Of a DNA stretch of 32,726 nt, positions 19,313-26,068 are shown one piece after another; position 1 is the first letter of the stretch, and every line of letters starts with the position of its first letter. Under the pieces are notes generated by a model, which ran no database searches, had not been told where the DNA came from, and saw only the letters and a program-made list of their open reading frames with translations. The position numbers and the translations under genes are program-made. The DNA is from Alloascoidea africana (taxonomy: Eukaryota; Ascomycota; Alloascoideomycetes; Alloascoideales; Alloascoideaceae). Where the stretch lies: the NCBI GenBank assembly GCA_030581615.1, contig JAKTTT010000108.1:1-32726 (forward strand), written 5' to 3'.

Positions 19313-19334
19313 GCTGACTCAGCGCTGACTCAGC
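19313..19334. promoter_or_regulatory. Two tandem palindromic bZIP (Gcn4/AP-1-like) sites
   Basis: The 11-base palindrome GCTGACTCAGC occurs twice with no gap, giving TGACTCA at 19315-19321 and 19326-19332. TGACTCA is the Gcn4/AP-1 consensus. The sites are about 205-225 bases upstream of the VCX1 ATG, and their centres are 11 bases apart, on the same helical face. Confidence 0.7.
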
Positions 19335-19386
19335 GCACACGTTAACCCCCAGACACGTGCCATGCACACAGCCCCGGTCAGGGTCC

Positions 19387-19412
19387 ACGCGTAACTTCCA
19401 GCACGCACGCGT
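19387..19412. promoter_or_regulatory. Two ACGCGT (MCB-type) boxes
   Basis: ACGCGT occurs at 19387-19392 and at 19407-19412, 126-151 bases before the VCX1 ATG. This hexamer is the Mbp1/Swi6-type cell-cycle box in yeasts; function here is inferred only. Confidence 0.4.
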
Positions 19413-19537
19413 ACATACAGGAACTATCTGTGCTCATGCGAAACTGGGCGGCTCGCTCAGGATCTCAACTATTAAGCAGACACTCCACACTCTTTTACTT
19501 CTCTTTCTCACCTTTTTTCCCCTAATAATCCTGAACA

Positions 19538-20695
19538 ATGCCCTCTGCTGCTGACCCTTTGCTGGGTGGACAGCCCTCACGACCCAAAAACTCATTCGCC
19601 TTCATACTCAAAGCGATCTTTCTCAGCTCCAGCGTCAACGTGCTTCTGGTCTTCGTTCCACTTGGAATAATCGCTGGGGCCCTGGAGTGGACCCCTACCG
19701 TCACCTTCTCTTTAAACTTTATCGCAATCATACCCCTGGCGGCCCTGCTCTCATTTGCAACTGAAGAGATTGCGGTTCATGTGGGTGAAACCGTTGGAGG
19801 TCTCTTGAACGCGACTTTTGGAAACGCGGTAGAGCTGATTGTCGCCATAGTCGCGTTGAAAGCTGGTGAAATTCAAATTGTACAGGCTTCCATGCTAGGT
19901 TCAATTCTTTCAAACCTCTTGTTGGTTCTTGGTTGCTGTTTTGTTGCTGGCGGTTACAATAGAGTCCAACAATGCTTTAACCAAACCGTTGCACAAACAA
20001 TGTCCTCTTTGATGGCCCTATCCACCATCTCTTTGCTCATTCCCGCGGCATTTCATGCAAGTGTGCCCGACTCAACAAAGAATGAACAACATCTTTTGTC
20101 TCTATCAAGAGGTACCAGTCTTGTAATTTTGGTCATTTATGTTTTGTACCTGTTCTTCCAACTAAAGACACATGCCTCTCTTTTCAAAAGCTCTGCGGAG
20201 GAGGAGCCAGAGGAATCAACTTTAAAACCACGAGACTCCATCATTCTCCTTACTGTTGTCACGATTGTTGTGGCTGTTTGTGCCGAATACCTCGTCGACT
20301 CCATTGACCCCTTGGTTGCTGAGTCGGGTCTCTCCAAGACCTTTATCGGTTTGATCTTACTTCCTATTGTTGGAAACGCGGCTGAGCATGTCACGGCCGT
20401 TGTGGTTGCCATGAAGGACAAGATGGACCTGGCCATTGGAGTTGCTATTGGCTCCTCAATGCAAATTGCCCTTTTCCTGACTCCCTTCCTGGTCATTTTG
20501 GGATGGATTTTTGACAAGCCTATGAGTCTCTTTTTTTCAACTTTTGAAACCGCGATATTGTTTGTTTCTGTTTTCATAACCAACTATCTTATTCTCGATG
20601 GTGAGAGCAATTGGCTCGAAGGTGCAATGCTTTTGGGTACCTATATTATCATTGCCATCTCATTTTTTTATTATCCTGTTGAAGGTGGTCTTTAG
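19538..20695 (+). CDS. VCX1: Vacuolar Ca2+/H+ antiporter (CAX family)
   Basis: A 385-residue protein of the CaCA/CAX family, which moves cytosolic Ca2+ (and often Mn2+) into the vacuole in exchange for protons. Both alpha-repeat signatures are intact: [18 protein letters not shown] with [17 protein letters not shown] (residues 95-132), and [20 protein letters not shown] with [17 protein letters not shown] (279-316), including the acidic Glu of GNAxE in each. About 11 hydrophobic segments are visible, with an acidic, cytosolic-type loop ([10 protein letters not shown]) between the halves, as in yeast Vcx1 (411 residues). The N-terminus is short ([11 protein letters not shown]), without the long autoinhibitory tail of plant CAXs. 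The ATG at 19538 follows a pyrimidine-rich leader. Promoter motifs upstream (tandem TGACTCA, CACGTG, ACGCGT) suggest stress, nutrient or cell-cycle input. Confidence 0.95.
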   Translation: MPSAADPLLGGQPSRPKNSFAFILKAIFLSSSVNVLLVFVPLGIIAGALEWTPTVTFSLNFIAIIPLAALLSFATEEIAVHVGETVGGLLNATFGNAVELIVAIVALKAGEIQIVQASMLGSILSNLLLVLGCCFVAGGYNRVQQCFNQTVAQTMSSLMALSTISLLIPAAFHASVPDSTKNEQHLLSLSRGTSLVILVIYVLYLFFQLKTHASLFKSSAEEEPEESTLKPRDSIILLTVVTIVVAVCAEYLVDSIDPLVAESGLSKTFIGLILLPIVGNAAEHVTAVVVAMKDKMDLAIGVAIGSSMQIALFLTPFLVILGWIFDKPMSLFFSTFETAILFVSVFITNYLILDGESNWLEGAMLLGTYIIIAISFFYYPVEGGL

Positions 20696-21855
20696 AAGGC
20701 TGGCACTTTGTAAATCGGGGACTTTTTTTTTGTACAAAATAATTTCGAATGTGTTGGATGACTTATGAAAACATGTTACTAAATGCTTTTGGCCAGATAA
20801 ATGGTTAATAAAGAATCCAAATCATAACCTCATTCAAAAGAAAAGATTGTCAAAAAAGAAGCAAATCTTTCTTTCTTGTCTTCTTTCTCTTGGGGGGTTC
20901 TTTTTATCTCATTAATTATCTGTTTAGAGCGCACAAAACCCACAAAAACACAAAAATAAAATTGGAAATTGAAGAAGAGGCAAATATATTTTTTTGCCTT
21001 TGTTTTAACCGTGTGTTTTCCGATGATCTGTCATTTGTTAAAGAATTGTGACTAGATTGGTGCGCTCAGTATTAGGCAAAGAGCAATAAATAACAAGCAT
21101 CTGAGTTTATAGGAAATGTATAGAGATCAACAGCGGCAATTCTTGCGGGGAACGAAAGCATCGTATCGGTTCGAATCAAGATTTCATTTCATTTTTTTTT
21201 CTTCTTCTTCTCTTGTTTTCTGTAATAAACCCCTATAAGTTGAAAAAGAAGAGAAAAGTAGAGGAGAGAGAAGATGTTATTTTCCTGTTTTGGCATTAAA
21301 GGTGATGATCATATGGCCCGTGCTTTTTAATCGATACGTCACTCCTAATGGCCAGCCAATGGAAAAGGGTCTCATCTTTCATGTCTTTCTGTTCATGCTC
21401 GCATGGTCTCACATTTCCTTCATTCTAAGTAGAGTGGCAAGGGGAAATGGACAAGGACCAGAAAAAATCAGGGAGAAGAGAGAGACGGGCGGCCAAGGCG
21501 GGAATGGTGTTCAGAGTCCAAAGCCAGAGCTAGACATTGTTTGGTATGCTTTGGAAACTTCTCTGATCGCCTTGTAAAGTCTCGTCCCCCATCAAGACCG
21601 TCATTAATGAGCTTTTGAAACCTGGAGAGGAGATTAGACATAAATAAGCAGTGAAGTGAGCAAATGCCAAAATGAGATCTGCCACATCTACTTTTCTCAT
21701 ATTTTAATTTGGACTACATGTTATAAAGATACTTGAAGATCCTCCACCTCACCTGGCTTTCTTCCACTTTCTTTTAAAATATTCTTTCTTCTTATTCTTG
21801 ATCTCGAGTCCGTCTCTTGGTTAAGGTTCTCCCTCCCCAATTACAAAGACCAAAA
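20696..21855. other. 1.16-kb upstream region of the Pcl-type cyclin gene
   Basis: This holds the VCX1 3' flank (T-runs near 20724) and the cyclin promoter. A 95-codon plus-strand frame (21290-21577) begins with TTG, with its first ATG at 21305. It has one hydrophobic stretch (GLIFHVFLFMLAWSHISFIL) followed by a basic polar tail. I recognise no family and treat it as unproven. A GGTTCGAATC string at 21168-21177 resembles a tRNA B box, but no tRNA folds around it. Confidence 0.4.
21722..21728 (+). promoter_or_regulatory. TATA-like element of the cyclin gene
   Basis: TATAAAG lies about 130 bases upstream of the ATG at 21856 and is followed by a pyrimidine-rich stretch typical of yeast start-site regions. 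Confidence 0.4.
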
Positions 21856-23133
21856 ATGGACGTCTTTCCATCGGACAAGACTGCTCTCGATGTCTTTCTG
21901 CGGTCGCCAGTAACGCCACAAATGATCAATGTCCTGGCGTCAACTGCATCATTGGTAATTCCAATATCTCCCTCAGCGACAAATGAATATCCGGCTTCTG
22001 CCAGCTCATCAAAGCAATCCTACGGTGGTGGCAAGAACACATGTAGAAGAACAAAAGCTAAAACAGCCAGTGCAACTGCAACAACTGTGAAAAAACTACC
22101 GTCTTTGACGAATTTTATAGATACACTTGTCAAGTACTCAAATGTGCAGACGCCTACCCTCATGTCTTGTGCAGTATACCTGAAAAGGCTTCGAGAAAAG
22201 CTGCCTCCGAGTGCCAGAGGCCTTCCTTGTACGATACATCGCATATTCCTGGCGTGTCTGATTATCACAGCGAAGACGCTGAATGATTCTTCCCCTTTGA
22301 ACAGACACTGGGCTGCATACACAGAAGGCATGTTCACATTGCGGGAAGTAAATCTGATGGAGCGGCAGCTGCTCTGCTTGCTGAACTGGGATCTCACGAT
22401 ATCAAAGAAAGAGCTGTACTCGTGTTTTGCCATATTTCTCGACCCTATAAAATACCAGTTGGCGCAAGAAGCAGAAGATCGGTTTTTGAAAGCGACTGGT
22501 GTATCTACAAAGAGCACTAGCAAATCTTCAGACTTACTACGTAGGAACACCAATGGCAGGTCAATTAAGTACAGATCCTCGAGAATTGTATCCCCATCTC
22601 TGGAGCTCGTGATCCCGCCCAGGCATAGCGAGTCTGGTTCCAATATGTCCCAGTCACAAACAAGCTCTAGCTCTAGCGCCAGCTCCAGCTCCAGCTCCAG
22701 TTACAGCTCTTCAGTCTCGTCGTCCAGTTCCAATTCAAGCGCCAGTTCCAAGTCTTCAGCCTCATCCACGTCTTCCAGCTCTTCTTATTCTTCGAGATCT
22801 TCCCAATTTGCTTCTTCTTCGCTGGATCTCTCCATCCCATCAAAGTCCAACGTAAAGCCACCTCTTCCCTCGTATCTTAGCCGTCAATTGCGCCAGTACA
22901 AAGGATATGCAGCATCAGCACTGGCAGTTCACAATCACACAGCAAATCGAGAAATTGAAATGGCATTGAAAACGAGCTACCTTGACAATAATACTGGTAA
23001 ACCTGAGAGTAATAATCGGCGCAAGAGTTATCATTTCCAAGGACGTGGAATGAGCACGAGCAATATAGATCATTATTCCTCATCAATTAGACATTCCACA
23101 AACTCAAGTAAACTACAAAATTTGATCTATTAA
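21856..23133 (+). CDS. Pho85-type cyclin (Pcl1/Pcl2-like)
   Basis: Cyclin partner of the Pho85 kinase, by family resemblance to the Pcl1/Pcl2/Pcl9 group that acts in the G1 programme and polarity. The cyclin box spans about residues 83-184 and carries the group's marks: SLTNFIDTLVKYSNVQTPTL, YLKRLREKLPPSARGLPCT, HRIFLACLIITAKTLNDSSP, HWAAYTEG and EVNLMERQLLCLLNWDL. The start at 21856 is the first ATG; the frame extends further upstream only through a TTG. The product is 425 residues, longer than Pcl1 (279) because of a Ser-rich linker (about residues 257-320, nearly pure serine, encoded by AGCTCC-like repeats) and a polar C-terminal tail. CTG codons encode the conserved leucines of MERQLL, so CTG reads as Leu. 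The tail has no cyclin fold that I can see. Confidence 0.9.
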   Translation: MDVFPSDKTALDVFLRSPVTPQMINVLASTASLVIPISPSATNEYPASASSSKQSYGGGKNTCRRTKAKTASATATTVKKLPSLTNFIDTLVKYSNVQTPTLMSCAVYLKRLREKLPPSARGLPCTIHRIFLACLIITAKTLNDSSPLNRHWAAYTEGMFTLREVNLMERQLLCLLNWDLTISKKELYSCFAIFLDPIKYQLAQEAEDRFLKATGVSTKSTSKSSDLLRRNTNGRSIKYRSSRIVSPSLELVIPPRHSESGSNMSQSQTSSSSSASSSSSSSYSSSVSSSSSNSSASSKSSASSTSSSSSYSSRSSQFASSSLDLSIPSKSNVKPPLPSYLSRQLRQYKGYAASALAVHNHTANREIEMALKTSYLDNNTGKPESNNRRKSYHFQGRGMSTSNIDHYSSSIRHSTNSSKLQNLIY

Positions 23134-23756
23134 AGGATCAACAACTCATTATTTACTTGTTTTGCTATTTTTTTTGGCACTAGCTTTTACAATTATGACT
23201 AGATGGCTAGACGCTCTCCCTTACATGTTTATGCTTTTTCTTTTGTTTCTTTTGCCGGTTCTCTCTCTTTTGTCCCACTATTCTTTTTTTATTATTATTT
23301 ATTATACAACCATCATACCGGTTTTATGTACACTATCAGATCAACTTTTGATGATGATGATGATGACCACTGTTTTTGTTGCTTATGACTTATTTTCACA
23401 TTTTCTAGTATTACCAACTTCTTCGTTTTTTCTCTCTCTTATCATTACTACGATTACTATTCATATACACCTCCCCTTAATGGAAAAAAACTGGCCCCGT
23501 TGCCATGTTATTTGATATCGCATGAATTAGAACGTACAGTACAGGTTGACCAAACTGTTGAATTGTAAATGATCTAATCCCAGTCAGTCCAGATACACTA
23601 CATGTTCATGATATGAAAATGATAATGATAATTTGATTGATGAATTATCTCACAAACTTGTTGTTTGGAGCAACATCAACGTTTATTTTTCTCCTCAAAA
23701 GCTTTTTAAACAACCCTATATACCGATAGAAAGAAATAGAAAAAACGGACGTTTTT
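23134..23756. other. Convergent intergenic region between the cyclin and YMR090W-like genes
   Basis: This is the 3' flank of both neighbours. It is T-rich with a short (ATG)n run around 23349-23366. A 117-codon, extremely hydrophobic plus-strand frame (23162-23515) is a product of the T-richness and not a supported gene. Confidence 0.45.
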
Positions 23757-24431
23757 TTAAAGTGCTTTAAAAGCATCAGAAATGGCGATATCACCAGTTA
23801 TAAGTGGGATGGTCTTGCCTATGGTGGTGTCATTTCTCAAACTTTCAATCACAGTTGTCGCAACATCAGCACGGTCAATGACCAATTTATCCCTTGGTTG
23901 TCCATAAACACGCGCAGGATCCTCGATTTTACCTGTTCCAGGTCCGTTCAAAAGCAAAGCAGGTTGCAGAATCGTGAGATCAAGGGGTAGAGTTCTCAAA
24001 ACGCGATCCGCATAATGTTTAGTGGTGTAGTAGGTTTTAATGGGACTCTCATACCAAAATGATCTATCATCAGCTCCAATTGCACTGACAATGACAAATC
24101 TCTTGATCCCATTTTCTACCGCTGCTTCTCCGGCCTTGACGGCACCATCAAGGTCAATTGCAACTGTGTTTTCTGCTCCTCCTTTCCCACCGGCACCAGC
24201 ACTGAAAACAACCGCATCGAACCCCTTTGTCACGCTGACAAAATCGGCATAGGGTGCAGTGAGATTGAAAATAGTTGTCTTTATTCCAATCTTTTCAAAA
24301 GTTGGCGATTGCACAGGATCACGGATCGCAGCAACAGTGTCAAATTCTTTGGTCAGTTTGGACAGCTGTGCAGAAAGAAGCTTGCCCACGTTACCATTTG
24401 CTCCAAAGATGATGACTTTTTTAACTGACAT
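23757..24431 (-). CDS. NAD(P)-binding atypical short-chain dehydrogenase, YMR090W-like
   Basis: A 224-residue cytosolic protein of the NmrA/atypical SDR group. The N-terminal Rossmann nucleotide-binding motif GANGNVG is at residues 10-16 after a beta strand (KKVIIF). FDAVVFSAGAGGKGG and the strand-end IKRFVIVSAIGADD follow, then a YYTTKHYADRVLR segment in the position of the catalytic-type helix and LTILQPALLLNGPGTGKI. This layout matches the yeast protein YMR090W and similar fungal proteins (about 227 residues), whose substrate is unknown; a redox-sensing or isomerase-like role is possible. The ATG at 24431 fits the family start. A TATA element lies about 70 bases upstream. It shares a divergent promoter with the Mix23-like gene. 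Confidence 0.88.
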   Translation of the reverse strand: MSVKKVIIFGANGNVGKLLSAQLSKLTKEFDTVAAIRDPVQSPTFEKIGIKTTIFNLTAPYADFVSVTKGFDAVVFSAGAGGKGGAENTVAIDLDGAVKAGEAAVENGIKRFVIVSAIGADDRSFWYESPIKTYYTTKHYADRVLRTLPLDLTILQPALLLNGPGTGKIEDPARVYGQPRDKLVIDRADVATTVIESLRNDTTIGKTIPLITGDIAISDAFKAL

Positions 24432-24984
24432 TGTTGATTCGTACTGTCTGAATGTTTACAGGAGAAGGAAAAGGAGGAGAAGAGGATAGTCGTGCTCCAA
24501 TTATATACCAATGCGGCTTATTAATGAAATCAAAAAGCTCGTCAAACCATGTGAAACCAACCTGGTTTATGATGGTATGATGTGGTACATTTAACGTGAG
24601 ACCTCAGGAAGCTCTTCAGGCAGCTCATCTGAGCTGGAAGCACGGAATTAAGCTTAGTAATGTCCGATTGGGGTAATAATCAGGGAGCAATTATTGTTCA
24701 AATGGCACTTTCGGAGGATGGATTTGGAGACCAGTTCTATTTCTACTCCTGTCAGGGCGGGCTTCCATGGAAGTACGCAATTCTAGGAGTAATCCTCTAC
24801 GCTTTGATTTATCTACTGTGATTTGTTTGCAAGAGCCCAATTAAAACAGAAAAAGGCGCGGAAAAGCACCGAAAAGCTCTTGGTACTTCTGAGAGTGGTG
24901 GTGTAGTCTGGTCTTGCTGGTACTAAATGTTCTCTTCGCTAGTGCAAGGAAACTTAACCACACTCTCACCCACCACTCTCTCCA
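24432..24984. promoter_or_regulatory. Divergent promoter of YMR090W-like and Mix23-like genes
   Basis: About 550 bases. A minus-strand TATATAA at 24501-24507, flanked by CATTGG, serves the YMR090W-like gene. I see nothing equally clear for the Mix23-like gene, and no coding frame. Confidence 0.45.
24501..24507 (-). promoter_or_regulatory. TATA box of the YMR090W-like gene
   Basis: TATATAA on the minus strand lies about 70 bases upstream of the ATG at 24431. Confidence 0.55.
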
Positions 24985-25758
24985 ATGGGCCTGTGGTCTT
25001 CCGAACAAACAGCACAACCGCCAACAACAGAGACAAAGACAGCATCAGAACATCGCACTCAGATGTCGGGCAGGTCATCATCATCATTTTCTTCCTCGTT
25101 GAGCAGCAACTCTTTTTTCTCGACCCCTGGTCTGTCTCCACCTCCGAAAACGCCAGAGGCCTGCTACTCGCCACATGGAGTCCGTGAGTTTCTACGGCTG
25201 TCAAGATCCTACACGGACGACGTGATAAGCCAGAAACTGAATACTCTGTTAAATAACCATTCCGAGCGTGATAGACTGCTAAGCGAACAGAACAAAACTG
25301 GGAAAGAGGGACCCGATTCCGACTTGTGCAAGCTCTTTACAGAAAAGTTTCTGTTCCCTGCGTGGAGCGCTAGAGACTCGCTAATTGTTTACTGCAAGGG
25401 AATCGCCGAGGAAGGAGAACCTGGCGTGGGCGAAGCGAATCGCAATAAAGCCGACGTCGATCAGCAGCAGGCCACGTCTACAATCGACCCGCGCATCGAC
25501 AGCTATCGCGCCAGGGACTACGAGAGACGGTCGAGAGCCAGCATTTCCGCGATTCAGAGCTGGCTGTCGACCGAGACGCTAGTGGAACAGATTGTGCGAG
25601 ATCAGACAATTGAGGTGCTTTCTGCCAAGTGCGGCCGGATTGCCCGTCTCTACTTTTCCGGGGCCGCGCGCACGGCGTACGAGACGCCGGACCAGCGCGG
25701 GTTGTGGGAGAGGCGGTACGAGGCGTTCCAGAAGAGCGCGGGCCGTGAGCAGGAGTGA
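24985..25758 (+). CDS. MIX23: Mix23/Cid2 family protein (mitochondrial intermembrane space, Cys motif)
   Basis: The Cid2/Mix23 family covers fission yeast caffeine-induced death protein 2, budding yeast Mix23 and metazoan CCDC58. Mix23 is an intermembrane-space protein oxidised through the Mia40 route and affects mitochondrial protein import. The family signature is clear: CYSPHGVREFLRLSRSYTDD (residues 60-79), then CKLFTEKFLFPAWSARDSLI and VYCKGIA (115-141), IDPRIDSYRARDYERR (167-182) and a C-terminal helix ending VLSAKCG. Cysteines are at 60, 115, 137 and 216. The 59 residues before the signature are Ser/Thr-rich. An alternative ATG at 25063 (MSGRSSSS) would shorten them by 26 residues. At 257 residues it is longer than yeast Mix23 (196), partly from an insert rich in Asn and Gln (near 150-162). 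The stop codon is directly followed by an (AGAACC)7 tract. Confidence 0.85.
   Translation: MGLWSSEQTAQPPTTETKTASEHRTQMSGRSSSSFSSSLSSNSFFSTPGLSPPPKTPEACYSPHGVREFLRLSRSYTDDVISQKLNTLLNNHSERDRLLSEQNKTGKEGPDSDLCKLFTEKFLFPAWSARDSLIVYCKGIAEEGEPGVGEANRNKADVDQQQATSTIDPRIDSYRARDYERRSRASISAIQSWLSTETLVEQIVRDQTIEVLSAKCGRIARLYFSGAARTAYETPDQRGLWERRYEAFQKSAGREQE

Positions 25759-25800
<42 letters not shown>
25759..25800. repeat. Tandem hexamer (AGAACC)7
   Basis: Seven exact copies begin at the first base after the TGA stop of the Mix23-like gene. A degenerate continuation follows (AGATCAAGATCC). Confidence 0.9.
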
Positions 25801-25803
<3 letters not shown>

Positions 25804-25860
25804 TCAAGATCCAGATGTTGGAAAGTTGAAGATGGAAAAACCCATGTACATAGCGGTAGA

Positions 25861-25877
25861 CACGTGCTTCTCACGTG
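25861..25877. promoter_or_regulatory. Two CACGTG (Cbf1-type) boxes of the MET6 promoter
   Basis: CACGTG occurs at 25861-25866 and 25872-25877, 11 bases apart centre to centre, about 190-210 bases before the MET6 ATG. The second has the TCACGTG form preferred by yeast Cbf1, the factor that with Met4 drives sulfur-amino-acid genes. Confidence 0.75.
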
Positions 25878-25964
25878 TGCTTTGCAAATCGGCGCGGGCG
25901 GCGCTGATTGGCTGGCGGCTCCTGACCCGGGCGCCCAAAATTTTCATTCGGGACCGGAGCGAAA

Positions 25965-25973
25965 TATATAAAG
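25965..25973 (+). promoter_or_regulatory. TATA box of MET6
   Basis: TATATAAAG lies about 100 bases upstream of the MET6 ATG. A pyrimidine-rich leader follows it (TCCCTCTCCTTCTTTTCC), typical of strongly expressed yeast genes. Confidence 0.75.
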
Positions 25974-26068
25974 CGGGCAGATTCCCTCTCCTTCTTTTCC
26001 TTTCCCGTCGTATCATCCCTCCCTCTCTCCCACACTCTTCCGATTTACTCAATTAATCCTCCACAAGT

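Larger units (their letters stand above)
18324..19537. promoter_or_regulatory. Shared divergent regulatory region of the Ser-rich gene and VCX1
   Basis: 1.2 kb lie between two divergent starts. On the left side, the minus strand has TATATAAA at 18491-18498 upstream of the Ser-rich gene. The middle has a GCTTTC hexamer tract (18979-19007). The VCX1-proximal 230 bases hold two adjacent TGACTCA sites, one CACGTG (19354-19359) and two ACGCGT boxes (19387-19392 and 19407-19412). No coding frame is convincing. Confidence 0.55.

Noticed and set aside
21168-21177. GGTTCGAATC, a tRNA B-box-like string
   Set aside because: The flanking bases do not form a T stem, and no A box, anticodon arm or acceptor stem can be drawn around it.
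21290-21577. 95-codon plus-strand frame with one hydrophobic segment
   Set aside because: It begins with TTG, has no recognisable domain and lies in the cyclin promoter. The hydrophobic stretch vaguely recalls a DHHC-enzyme helix, but the Cys-rich DHHC core is absent.
23162-23515. 117-codon very hydrophobic plus-strand frame
   Set aside because: It is a consequence of the T-rich 3' flank, starts with TTG and overlaps the region just after the cyclin stop.
25592-26056. 154-codon frame containing a (Pro-Glu)n run across the Mix23-like 3' end
   Set aside because: It is a shadow frame of the Mix23-like gene, kept open by the hexamer repeat; the Mix23/Cid2 signature is in the other frame.
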